Shown piece after piece: positions 19,073 through 29,180 of a stretch of DNA of 64,000 nt. The position numbers were made by a program, and so were the translations under genes. Under the pieces are notes generated by a model. It was given only the letters and a program-made list of their open reading frames with translations, was not told where the DNA came from and made no database searches. The stretch is from Saccharomycopsis malanga (lineage: Eukaryota; Ascomycota; Saccharomycetes; Ascoideales; Saccharomycopsidaceae), in NCBI GenBank assembly GCA_004014935.1, contig CP025321.1:992001-1056000 (forward strand). The letters are read 5' to 3'. How positions within the stretch are numbered: position 1 is the stretch's first letter; every line of letters begins with the position of its first letter.

Positions 19073-22040
19073 ATGATGGAGGATTGTAAGTGGGTGTTTA
19101 AAGATTTCTGATGGTATAAAAGACTAACGAACAGTGGACCAAAACTTGAGTAGGTTGGCGATAGATCAGCGTATGGAATTTCTTGATATTACAGACCACT
19201 TTTTCAAATTGGCTGGACAATTAAGCAAGAATGATGTAGCCAAATGCTCTAATTTCTCATTATTTGAAGGTACCCATGCATTGGAAATAGCCAACAAAAA
19301 CCTAGATACCGGTTGTATCAAGTTGAGTAGTGTTGAGACCAAAGTGTCTAATTTTGATTTCGATAGCGAGTCTCCGTTGGATCTTCCTAGTATATTGTCG
19401 ATATTAGAGCAATTATTCAAACTCACGTTTGTATGGCTTGACAACAATCAGTTGTTATCGACCACCGTATTGTCGTGTGTCTATGTAGAGAAACTATTGG
19501 TGAAGTATACCAAGCACGAAAGCTTACGACATGCAACGTTGTTTCGATTTACCGACGAGTGTGAGTTGCAAATGAAGGAGCAAAAGCTTCAAAGATACGA
19601 AGCAGAGTTTGTTGAGCTAAAGAAGGAGTTTCCTACAATGACAAAGGACAGTCCGAAATTTCAGAGGTTAGTACGTCTACAGAATTATATTCTTACTCAT
19701 AAGGTGTTTAGATCCATTATGTTAGGTCTTTTGTACTTTGTCAGGTTTGTAGTGAAGATTTCCGCGGCTGGTGGGTTGTATCAAGAGGAGGATGTGGTTT
19801 TGCAGAGTCTGAACTTGGATCTTCTTGATACCGTTGAAGATATTCATATTATGAAAGAGTTGGTGATTAGCTCGTTATGGATGATGAAAAACTATCAAAC
19901 TGGCCTTTCAAATGACAACAATGTCGATGAAAAATGCTTTGGATTATTGAATGAGTTGTTGATAATTGTGAAAAATTTGCTAGAGTTTTCTAGATTGATT
20001 TCTAAAGATATTGGCCTCAATCTTGATGATAAGCTTTTAGGGTCTGGTTTGTCTGATCAAGTTTCTGTGCCATCCAACGCGACATCGTTTATCAAAACCA
20101 TCATTAAAAGTTTGGACAATTTTGTAGAGAACGAAGACTTCTTGAACGCATTGAAAGATAACAATACTAACATTTATGCCAAATATTGTTTCTCTAAAGG
20201 AATCCAGAAAAGGCTAGGCAACATCAGACCAATAAATGAGATTGCCTCGTCTACTGAAGTTGATTATGAATCTATCAAAAAGCAGTACTTTATAAGTTTT
20301 AAAGACTATTTATCAATTTTATTCAATATGAATTCAGACAAAAACACCAACATTCTCGAGATCAATCGATTTTTACAACAGTTCTATTACAATTCCGCGA
20401 AAAACAATGTAATTCTAAAAGCGTTTGCCCAATTATTCTTTGTACGCGATGATAAAACCATCTTGGGCAGCAGACGCGTCTTTTTAATCCATTTGCTTCT
20501 CGGAAACATGAATTACATCAGCGGCTATGAAACCAACACTATGCATTTACTTTTCTTGGGCCACGGTGCTGGAAGAAGATACTCAGTGTTGGACATTGAT
20601 CCAGTGGAATTTGTTCATCTAGATGCCGAGAAATATCCAGCCCCTACCTCGAGACAATCGTTGGAAATACTATTGAATTACAGTTTGGTAGGGATCAAGA
20701 AGAGGTTTATTTTTTGTGAGGCTGAACATAAAATTAGTGTGAAACAAAAAGCTGCAGATTTCTTTTTGGCTTTTGAACCGATCCATTATGAACTTTTAAG
20801 TAATGTGGCTAACAATCCTTCTCGTCAACGCCAAGTGCTTTCCCGGTTGATTGTTCCGTTAGATTCCTTGCAAGTTGTGTCTGAGCAACTCGATCTCCTT
20901 TTGTATGACAAGTATAATTTCAACGACTGCATTCCCAGCGAAAACGGTCTTAGTCCAGCCTTGCCTCTCTCCTCATACGTATACTATGTCAAGTTGGTGG
21001 TGATGTTGAACTACTCTTTGAAAGGTATTGAACTAGACATATACAAGACTTGGGAATACCCAATCATATATTGGTATAACTACTATTTGCTTGACAATTT
21101 GCTTGGCCATGTCGATAGACAAGTCCGTTACAATAATTACAAAATCTTTAAACTTGAAAAAAAGATTGAAGAGTATAAGAAAAGAAAAGGTAATGCTTTT
21201 AGCGTTATATTAAAAGATTTTGGTGCTCTTTCCAAGGTATTTCAAAACGATGTAAACTTCACGTTTCATTTCAATAATGTTTTGAACAAGTCTAAGGATG
21301 TTTCTGTTAACGACTGTCTTGAAATGCTTCAAACCAAACTTGATGGGATGAAGTTGGTGGGGTCTCATTTGGAACAATTGAAATTACTTTACAAGGCAGA
21401 AGCAAAGTTGAACCATTCAATATTTATCCTATTGGCTATATATCGGTTTTTCGGTCTTCTTAATGAGCCAAACTTTAATTACATTACTGGACTTATCAAG
21501 AATCACAGCCCTGCCTCGGCCAAGTCCACTACAAGCTTCTATGACAGACTTTACCAATTGCGTATGAAATCGTTCGCTACTGCCGGAGTGCCGGAGTTTC
21601 TAAAGTATGAGACATATGAATGGAATGTTGATGAGGTCATATCGTCGTTTGCGACAATCAACAAGGTTGATTCTTCTGCTACAGTAATACATTTTCCAAA
21701 ACTACTTGCCGTTTTGCATACTGTCATAGAGTATTTGAGTATTGCAAGAACGAGCTTCAAACAGTTTAGCAACAACCTTCTGCCAGTGGGTCTACCAGAT
21801 AAACTGATCGAAACCCCAAGCCAGGCAGAATTTAACCGTCTGCAGCAGTTAATAAAAAGCTGTATCGTTTATTCCTTGTCAATATCAAAACTAGAGAAGA
21901 TTCTGCAAGAGATTGGACAGGACTCAATAACCAAAGCAGAATTATTGTCTTATTTTAAAAGCGAAGGACTCGGCTGTAAAGTCCAGGTAGAGTCTCATCA
22001 TAGTTATTATCCATTGGTATCCATTGAAAAGCAACAATGA
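19073..22040 (+). CDS. MAK10: NatC N-acetyltransferase auxiliary subunit Mak10 (NAA35), two exons
   Basis: Large non-catalytic subunit of NatC, which acetylates N-termini such as Met-Leu or Met-Ile with Mak3 and Mak31. Exon 1 is 19073-19085 (M-M-E-D plus one base) and exon 2 is 19135-22040. The intron runs 19086-19134 (49 nt) with donor GTAAGT, branch-like GACTAAC and acceptor CAG. Splicing joins the frames exactly and gives 972 aa. Without it the frame upstream of M-E-F-L-D-I-T starts only with GTG. An unspliced start at 19173 is the alternative. Family marks: D-I-T-D-H-F-F-K, L-F-E-G-T-H-A-L-E-I, K-N-L-D-T-G-C-I, and near residue 630 G-I-E-L-D-I-Y with Y-W-Y-N-Y-Y-L-L-D-N. Confidence 0.85.
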
Positions 22041-22467
22041 TCACAGATTGTTTGTTAGTTTGCCATTTGGAACAACATGTAATTACTTACTGCTAGAGGT
22101 AGAAGAAACTTGCATAGAATATGTAATCAATGGGATATTTTTGCTTTAGAATACAATTATTTGTTTGTAAATCATAAACGTTTAATATAATCTCTGCCAA
22201 TCTGTTAAAAATCACACAGCCAAAGAAATCCAACGCCCAACAGTCAAGTATATATCCAAATAGCATTTATGCAGAAAGAGTATCACAACGCGAAAAAAAA
22301 AGGGGGTCATAACAAGGGGGAAACATAATAAAAAATATAGGCAAAGCCTATAAGCTATAAACAACTATAAGACATTAAGTAACACGAAAACCAAACAACA
22401 TGACTCTGGAAAACAAGAACAAAAAACGTGACAATTGCAATGCAATATGAATTGAAAGCAGCAAGAA
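22041..22467. other. Convergent gap MAK10/WD40 gene
   Basis: 427 bp of 3' flanking sequence, A-rich, with short runs (for example GCGAAAAAAAAAGGGGG near 22290). No gene and no retroposon copy is seen. Confidence 0.45.
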
Positions 22468-23892
22468 TTAAAAAAACTCGTATTCTCCAAAACCTCTTCG
22501 GCTCCAGGAATCGATATCCCACTTGGTAATGCCGTACTTGCCGGCTACAGCCAACTTGGAGCCTTTATGGTCGAAATTCCAGTCCATTCCAAGGATATCG
22601 TAGACAGAGTTGTAATAGTCCTTATAATCGGAGATGTAGCTGTAATCAGCCATGTTTTTGGCGCCTTGGCGTTTGTTTGTATAGCGAGAGCTGGCATTGA
22701 AGTATTTTTGCAGTTTGATGTGCTTCACATACTTGAGATCATGGAACTCATTTACAATAGGACAATCAAAATATTGATTACTTGGGTTGTTACTATTACA
22801 AGAAGCATTATAGCCCGAGGTACGGAAAAAGTCATTATCTTTGAATCCGGTGAAGGTGTCTTCAGACATTTGGTCGTAGTACTTTTTACTATGTTTCAAG
22901 TCATAATCGCTAGGTAAGGTGATGACCTTGTGGTTTTCAAAGTCTCTGATGTCAATAACATGGATCTTTCCGTTATGTTCGGTGATGAACAAGTAATCGT
23001 CTGTGGAATAGTTGGAAAACTTCAAATGGCGAAACGCGCCCTCTGGAGTCCCTATCTTGCGAGTGGAATGGAATGTATGTATGCTTTCTTTCAAATTTCT
23101 GACATCATACAAAAAGGTACGGCCAGTTTGGAACGCGGCAGCAAAATAGACATCCGAATGATGGAAATCCATGGAAAAGCCGCAATCTTTGGGAGATGTG
23201 TTGACGTTTATTTTAGATATCACTTCGTTGGTCTTTGGAGAAATCATAGATATTGTAGTGTCATCGCCTGAAGCCAAGACTGTTTTCTGGTCGTTGGACA
23301 TGCATGAATAGTTTAGTTGGTATCCAATGTTCAATACACCAATGATGTTGATCCCCGCACTATTGATATCCAACTTGTACAAACGTTTGTCATTATTACA
23401 CGCATACGAACAATACTGGTTGTTAGAGACCTTATCAAGAGATACAGAGTTGTTGATTACACTGCCCACCATCTTGGTAACAGGGGTGCCTACAGAAGGA
23501 CTATGTAGACTAACAATACCAGGGGTCTGGTCCGAATTTACCAGACCGCCAGTGACAATCAAGTCATCGAGCTCGTCAAAACATTTTGGAGAAAAATCTC
23601 CACAGAAAACTCGGTCAATAGCGCCTGTTGTAAGATCAAGACACTCGACATTGCGCTCGTCTACATAAAGAACCTTGTTTGGATCGGTGGAACTGAAACG
23701 GAGCAAGTTTCGGAGCTGCCAGTGCTTGTTGGTGATATTGGCTGAATAGTAGCAGCAGGTTGGATACAAAAACGGATATTTTGATGTGGATGTGGTGAAG
23801 TTGTCGATCACTTTGACGTTATCATGGAGCCCGCTGTCACGTCTTCGTTTCTGGATCTGTTTATTTGATAGATTGTTATAATGAATTGTCAT
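22468..23892 (-). CDS. WD40-type beta-propeller protein, function unknown
   Basis: 474 aa; I cannot assign a named orthologue with confidence. After a basic N-terminus (Q-K-R-R-R-D-S) the protein consists of short beta-rich repeats typical of WD40 propellers, such as L-R-F-S-S-T-D-P-N-K-V-L-Y-V, T-V-L-A-S-G-D-D-T-T-I-S-M-I, and T-F-L-Y-D-V-R-N-L. Others are I-H-V-I-D-I-R-D-F and, at the end, G-M-D-W-N-F-D-H-K-G-S-K-L-A-V-A-G-K-Y-G. An Asn/Ser-rich insert (about 370-395) interrupts the later part. A fungal WD40 family of unknown role is likely. The start is the first ATG; the frame continues six codons upstream to GTG. A perfect CRE palindrome lies about 375 bp upstream. Confidence 0.75.
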   Translation of the reverse strand: MTIHYNNLSNKQIQKRRRDSGLHDNVKVIDNFTTSTSKYPFLYPTCCYYSANITNKHWQLRNLLRFSSTDPNKVLYVDERNVECLDLTTGAIDRVFCGDFSPKCFDELDDLIVTGGLVNSDQTPGIVSLHSPSVGTPVTKMVGSVINNSVSLDKVSNNQYCSYACNNDKRLYKLDINSAGINIIGVLNIGYQLNYSCMSNDQKTVLASGDDTTISMISPKTNEVISKINVNTSPKDCGFSMDFHHSDVYFAAAFQTGRTFLYDVRNLKESIHTFHSTRKIGTPEGAFRHLKFSNYSTDDYLFITEHNGKIHVIDIRDFENHKVITLPSDYDLKHSKKYYDQMSEDTFTGFKDNDFFRTSGYNASCNSNNPSNQYFDCPIVNEFHDLKYVKHIKLQKYFNASSRYTNKRQGAKNMADYSYISDYKDYYNSVYDILGMDWNFDHKGSKLAVAGKYGITKWDIDSWSRRGFGEYEFF

Positions 23893-24421
23893 TATTGCAT
23901 AATAATACACTATAGTGCTGTGATATCAAATGGAGTTACTGTAGATGAAAAAGTTGTATTTAATGCTGTTGAGTCAAACAATATGAATTAATACCTTGCT
24001 TTTTCGATTCTGATCCAAGGTGTTTCTTTTTCCAATAATAAGGTGCACGGCGCTTATCCCTGACAAGCAGTTCTAACAGCAATATCCTGAAGAGAAGCTG
24101 AAAAGCAATACAATACGATGCACCACTGCGATTCAATAAGGATGGCGAATCAAAGGCGCCAAGCTGGACGTTCTAGAAAAGCGGTGCCCCGTATTTATAA
24201 TGCCAAAGAGACGTGATGAGCAAGGCAACATATTGGCAGGCGAGCTAACTGGGCCGGGGGAAGTGTGACGTCACGTTTTTTATGCGACGTCCCCGCGGAG
24301 AAATGCAAGTGTCACATTACGATTACGACATTACGGGCTACGGAAACATATGTACGATTATGCATGTATCAACAATTCGGTATGTATTTATCAATATGGT
24401 GGTGGTGGTGGTGGTCGTAAA
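23893..24421. other. Promoter region of the WD40 gene
   Basis: 529 bp between two minus-strand genes. It is GC-richer than other gaps, with the CRE listed separately, a TATA-like TATTTATAAT at about 24190, and GGT repeats (24398-24415) just past the MCP2 stop. No gene is seen. Confidence 0.45.
24266..24273. promoter_or_regulatory. ATF/CREB palindrome TGACGTCA
   Basis: Perfect 8-bp palindromic CRE within GTGTGACGTCACGTTTTT, followed at 24285-24291 by a second half-site-like GCGACGTC. It lies about 375 bp upstream of the WD40 gene and 150 bp past the stop of MCP2, so the WD40 gene is the likely target. bZIP factors of the Sko1/Aca type bind this sequence in yeasts. Confidence 0.55.
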
Positions 24422-26200
24422 TCAGTTGGTATAAGTTAGGGTATTTCCAAGTCGTTTCAAAGTGACGACAAAGTCGTAGATGTATAGTTGACTAATGCGG
24501 CGTTCGTATTTGCACCAAGCCTTAGCGTAAGCGACAAGCCAACCGAAGGATAAGAAGTGATATTGGTTGTAAAGGCGTTCTTTGTCTTCGTAGAAGACGG
24601 TTTTAGCGCAATAGCTGGCCATGATCAAGAAGCCTTTTTCCTGGCCCATAGGATTATGCAAACGCTCGTCCAAGTTACGGACCAAATCGTTAGTTTTCAA
24701 GATGAGCAAAACGATGCGCGGAAGACTGGCCAACAAGTCCATGAGGTCAGTAAGCAAGCCTTGCTGAAACCTGGTGGACATGTTTTGGATTTCAGCTACA
24801 GAACGCTCTGATTTGACGTCATGTAGAGCGTGGTCAAAGTCGCGGCCCGTGATGGCTGCGGCAAAGAGTGGGAATTGCTGGTCAGAGACACCGGCGAATT
24901 CCTGGGCATACTTCTTGATGTCGTGTTGGTTGGAATCAAGAAGAGCAAGCCACATTTTGGAATATGCTCTGCGCATGGCAGTTGACACATGACGATACTG
25001 GCCGTGGTCGTACAATATGATTTCAAAGTTGTGGCCATTTTTCAGCACGTTGCGAGGCACGGCTTTGATAGCCAAGTTTCCGCCATGGGGATCGCAGTGA
25101 ATGCCCACTCCAGGAGTGAAGATCATGTTGTTGAAGATGTGGGCAAGACAGGCGCTGACTTGGGCGCGGGAAATGTGATGCTTGTCCAAATAGTCGAGGT
25201 CGTCCAACCGAACCCCCGGAATGTACTCCATGATCAAGATCCGTTTGGATGCCCATGTGATCTGGGGGATTCGGAGCGCCGTGAGCCTCTGGAAGTGGGA
25301 AAAGTAGTCGCTGGACGAGCGCGAGTTCTGGGCTTCGATGTTGAAGTCGAGCTCGATGTAGATGCCGCGCTGCAACTCGTCGCCTAGCCACGTGAGGTCG
25401 TACTCGGGGAAAATGCGGCCCAAGACCTTGAACACGGTCTGGGTGAGCACCAAATCAAGGGGAACAAACTCTTTTAGGCTAGGATGTTGGCATTTCACGG
25501 CCACGCGCTCCCTGGTCTCTTTGAGGGTTGCAATGTGCACCTGTGCCAAGGAAGCAACTCCAATAGGGTTTTCATCAAACTCCGAGAACAACTCCTCGAT
25601 TGGCTGGCCCAAATCGTCTACAAACAACTGTCTGATGTCCGCCATGGACGATTGCGGACACTGGTCCTGCAATGGTATCATTGCTTCGGGCCATTCGTGA
25701 GGAAGCAAGTATGTGAGGGCCGAGAGATGCTGGCCCAACTTGATGTAGATTCCTCCGTTTCTTGAGAGCGCATTGTAGGTGATGTCAGCACATTCTGCAT
25801 GGCACTGGGAAAGTGCAGCCTGTCTGTCTTCCTCCGTAGCATACTCTGCCGAGAGGACTCGTTTATATCTAAGCAAACACTTTACTGTGGCTACAGTTAC
25901 AATGCCTGACCGTTTCATCATCTTGGCAACATGAACGGCATTATCACGGACAGTGCTGTCGAGCGCAGCATACGTCATTGATACCACTAGAGCGGCCATC
26001 ACTGTTTTCATACCAAACCCGGTTTTTTTGGCCTTTTTGTCTTGCAGATACTGTTTGGTCAAATTGATCTTTTGGCTATTAATTGTTCCGAAAGAATTCG
26101 AACGCAAATTCACACATTTTTCAACATGAAACTTACCAGCACGGAACCCTGGCCGGCCAGCCTTCATTAACCCTCGTTTACAAACATTAATTAACATCAT
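24422..26200 (-). CDS. MCP2: Mitochondrial ABC1/UbiB-family kinase-like protein (Mcp2/Cqd2)
   Basis: 592-aa atypical kinase of the UbiB (ABC1/ADCK) family. In S. cerevisiae Mcp2/Cqd2 is an inner mitochondrial membrane protein linked to lipid homeostasis and coenzyme Q distribution. Seen: a basic, acid-poor N-terminus fitting a mitochondrial presequence; a hydrophobic stretch near residue 65; the UbiB hallmark K-L-G-Q near 155; the Ala-rich loop I-G-V-A-S-L-A-Q-V-H; V-A-V-K-C-Q-H-P; I-L-I-M-E-Y-I-P-G; and the catalytic-site block H-C-D-P-H-G-G-N. The C-terminal half matches Mcp2 over its whole length. The start is the tandem ATG at 26200, since upstream in-frame codons lead only to GTG. Its coding strand is GC-richer than neighbouring genes. 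Confidence 0.85.
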   Translation of the reverse strand: MMLINVCKRGLMKAGRPGFRAGKFHVEKCVNLRSNSFGTINSQKINLTKQYLQDKKAKKTGFGMKTVMAALVVSMTYAALDSTVRDNAVHVAKMMKRSGIVTVATVKCLLRYKRVLSAEYATEEDRQAALSQCHAECADITYNALSRNGGIYIKLGQHLSALTYLLPHEWPEAMIPLQDQCPQSSMADIRQLFVDDLGQPIEELFSEFDENPIGVASLAQVHIATLKETRERVAVKCQHPSLKEFVPLDLVLTQTVFKVLGRIFPEYDLTWLGDELQRGIYIELDFNIEAQNSRSSSDYFSHFQRLTALRIPQITWASKRILIMEYIPGVRLDDLDYLDKHHISRAQVSACLAHIFNNMIFTPGVGIHCDPHGGNLAIKAVPRNVLKNGHNFEIILYDHGQYRHVSTAMRRAYSKMWLALLDSNQHDIKKYAQEFAGVSDQQFPLFAAAITGRDFDHALHDVKSERSVAEIQNMSTRFQQGLLTDLMDLLASLPRIVLLILKTNDLVRNLDERLHNPMGQEKGFLIMASYCAKTVFYEDKERLYNQYHFLSFGWLVAYAKAWCKYERRISQLYIYDFVVTLKRLGNTLTYTN

Positions 26201-26377
26201 TTGCCCTACACTTTCCAACCCCACATAATCTTCCACTAGCCATCCTGCAAATCTTGCTTATATTCAATCCACACAGGGCACATAACCAGGCAAATTCGGC
26301 CAGGTTACGTTACCAATAAGCCAAGAGTGATAAATCAACAATTATGACAAGTAATGATGCAACTCTGATTAGGCACG

Positions 26378-28333
26378 ATGAATTTGTTTAATAAGAAGGT
26401 GCGCAAGGCGTCGGAACAATTGTCGATTTCGGCCATGTCGCCTATTCGAATCAAGCGTGATAAAGAGGCCTATAAATGTTCGTATTGTAAAGGCGACATC
26501 AATCGCCTGGCACCGCATTACCAGGAGACTGATGGCATGGCCTTGTATCATACCAAATGTCTCACATGCCATGAATGCAAGCAGGACTGTCTGGAAGAGT
26601 TTTATTTCACTTTCAAGAAGATCAATAAGCATTATCTTCCCACAATATACTGCAAGAAGGACATGAATGAGACGTGCCAGAGCTGCGGTGGTTCTGTAGA
26701 GCAAGGTGGGTTGGTCACTTTTTTGGGCTACAAGTACCATGAGGACCATTTCCGCTGTGCTGAGTGCGGCCGTGTCTTGTCAGGCGATGCCGAAGTGTTT
26801 GAATTTCGAAAACGGTTGTATTGTTTACGGGATTTTGTAAGCGAGTACCGTCGTGAGACCCAAGATGCCCCCAGCATGCTGGGCCAAAGTGGAACAGCCG
26901 ACGGTGTCTATGCCAAGTATGGGGATGACGAGGAATACGACAGCGACAGCGGAAGCGACAGTGAAAGCGAAAGAGTTGGCGATTTCAAAAATGACAACTT
27001 GGACGTGCGTGATTTCAAAAATAATGATTACTCTGCCAAACATTGCGATGGATGTGGAACCATGCTATTGGCAGGAACCAATATCAATGAGGTGAGATTC
27101 CGTAACTCTGCCACCCGACGTGAATACTGGCATTTGGACTGCTTTGTCTTGTTCAAACGTTACAAGGTCATTCTTAGCCCCAAACTCCTTGATCCTCGAC
27201 GCTACATCATGTTCAACAAAAACGCAGGCAGCATCAACCTTAACACCGACTTGCGTAACATTTCTCAGTGGTTGAACCTCTTTTTCGAGCACTTGGAGTC
27301 CCATTTCACTTCCATAACCAACGATGCTGCCAAACGTGACCGTGTTGCTCTCTTCCTCAACTTGAAGCTTCTTTTGGCACGTATCCAGACTCTTTTCAAC
27401 GCTGTGCAAAACCTGAACTTTATTGCTGACGATTATCTCGCAAAGATGAAATCCCACCAATACAATGAATCTGCCCTGTCTGCTTTGGACCTCCGTAACA
27501 TTGGCCTGCTCACTTCCGACCTGGCGAATTCCGACCTGATCAATTCCGACCCAACAGCTTGTAAAAAACCCTTGGAGTCTCTAAACTTTTCTAGATACAG
27601 AAGCCTCAAGCAGCGCCATACCCTGGTTTATCGTCTCTATGAGGTCTTGCTCCTGTCCGACATGTCAGAGTACGACATTGCAGACTTTAACCATCTGATC
27701 CAACGCGTTGCGCATTATTTAGTAGGATATTCTCTCCACAAGATTTTGATCTACAATTATTTGACCAAAGAAAATCGTTTGCTTCCTTTGTTTCTCAGCA
27801 AACTCAATGCTGACATCCAGCTTTTGGAAGACGATAATCAGGACCTCCCCGACCGTAACAGTACAGACTCGTATGATGATCTTAACAATCCCAAGTCACT
27901 TCTCGATGATCTTAGCGATCCTCTTGCTGGTAACATTTTTACTGGAAACGGTATAAACCCATCCAACAGCGGCTTGTTTTTAGACCCTAAATGTAGCAAA
28001 TGTGGCCTTGACATCAAATTAGAATCCTTTATAATCCAAATGCCTAGTGACTCCGACAACGAAGATTCAAAAATTTACCGCTTCCACATGCATTGTGTCG
28101 GCCCAAACGACCTCTCCTATACTGCCAATGTCCCCGCCATTATCGACGCCTACGGCCCTGGTGTTGCTGGCAGCAACAGTGCCATGGGAACTCCAGGATT
28201 CATCCACACTGAGTGTGTCTCTGTGTTCGACCAAACTATAGACTGCACAAGACGCTTGTTGAAAAGATGGTATTCTCGCCAAAACCCAAAACAGCCGCCT
28301 TCCCCAATCGTTCAGAGCCTTCATAGTAATTAG
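26378..28333 (+). CDS. Multi-LIM protein like the N-terminal half of Lrg1, without RhoGAP
   Basis: 651 aa. Two adjacent LIM domains occur near residues 34-98 (C-S-Y-C...H-x2-C-x2-C...C) and 100-160 (C-Q-S-C...H-F-R-C-A-E-C...C-L-R-D). After an acidic linker comes a partial LIM-like module (C-D-G-C...W-H-L-D-C) near 228, then helical segments, then a fourth Cys/His cluster (C-S-K-C-G-L-D...F-H-M-H-C) near 547. This order is that of Lrg1, a Rho1 GTPase-activating protein. Here the protein stops about 105 residues later, where Lrg1 continues into its RhoGAP domain. No GAP-like sequence is visible downstream. Several CTG codons near residues 368-390 lie in Ser/Asn-rich context, in line with CUG as Ser. 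It may act as an adaptor; this is inference. Confidence 0.78.
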   Translation: MNLFNKKVRKASEQLSISAMSPIRIKRDKEAYKCSYCKGDINRLAPHYQETDGMALYHTKCLTCHECKQDCLEEFYFTFKKINKHYLPTIYCKKDMNETCQSCGGSVEQGGLVTFLGYKYHEDHFRCAECGRVLSGDAEVFEFRKRLYCLRDFVSEYRRETQDAPSMLGQSGTADGVYAKYGDDEEYDSDSGSDSESERVGDFKNDNLDVRDFKNNDYSAKHCDGCGTMLLAGTNINEVRFRNSATRREYWHLDCFVLFKRYKVILSPKLLDPRRYIMFNKNAGSINLNTDLRNISQWLNLFFEHLESHFTSITNDAAKRDRVALFLNLKLLLARIQTLFNAVQNLNFIADDYLAKMKSHQYNESALSALDLRNIGLLTSDLANSDLINSDPTACKKPLESLNFSRYRSLKQRHTLVYRLYEVLLLSDMSEYDIADFNHLIQRVAHYLVGYSLHKILIYNYLTKENRLLPLFLSKLNADIQLLEDDNQDLPDRNSTDSYDDLNNPKSLLDDLSDPLAGNIFTGNGINPSNSGLFLDPKCSKCGLDIKLESFIIQMPSDSDNEDSKIYRFHMHCVGPNDLSYTANVPAIIDAYGPGVAGSNSAMGTPGFIHTECVSVFDQTIDCTRRLLKRWYSRQNPKQPPSPIVQSLHSN

Positions 28334-29180
28334 TGGAAAACCGCTTTGAAATCACCCAGTGACTTGATTCACCTTCTTTAATAGAGATTACTGCTTTTCA
28401 ACCACATTCTTTAGATTTTTATCCCTAATAGACCTTTCAATTCAACTTATAAAAAATAAGCTTGTATCATCGAGCTTAGCTTTTGCTCCACTTAAATATA
28501 TTCATCGAGTAAAGCAAATTTACAGTAAAAAATCCAACACTTAGACCATAGATGTATAAATATAGTCACGTACAAACAAGACGGGATTGTTTAGTCATTA
28601 GTATAATCCACTCTATATGGTTGAATTTATCACTCAAACATATCAAAACTACCATCGTCATCCGCCAAAACATTGGACTCGCCAAGAATGGTTTCATTAA
28701 ACTTAATGATCTACACGTAGATAAAAAGCTGCTCCAACTATAGGTATTATGGCTTTTCAAGGAATCATCAGCGATAGTAGCAAGTCGGTGCACACTACTG
28801 AAGGCTAAATGAACAATTTTTACATGTTCGCTAATAGCAGTTCTCAGTATTTTCTACTTCAAAAGAGGCTCTGTAGGCTTGAAAATGCGCCTGTACCACC
28901 CAGCAAGGACTAAAAGATACTGTAGAAGAATACATTTTCTGCTGTTTAAAAACTGTAAATTTGAACTGCCTGTTTAACTCATAATAGAAACTTTGTTACT
29001 AATAATTTTTCAGCAAGAAATTCATCTGGGTAGTTACTACTGACCAACCATGGGTGGAACTATTTACACTCATCTTATTAAGATCTTTACTAACAAATTC
29101 CTTGTAAATGCCATTTTAACTGAAGTGCTAACGTAGTCATCAGCTAATTCAGCCAGTTCTATATAGTGTCTGAGCTGCTA
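28334..29180. other. 3' flank of the LIM gene
   Basis: About 850 bp of AT-rich sequence between the LIM gene stop and the first retroposon. Only short, unsupported frames occur. Nothing else is recognised. Confidence 0.4.

Noticed and set aside
28620-28710. Minus-strand frame ending G-E-S-N-V-L-A-D-D-D-G-S-F-D-M-F-E and stop, after a TAG that could be an intron acceptor
   Set aside because: Only about 26 codons, no start, no convincing donor or branch point, and no family recognised.
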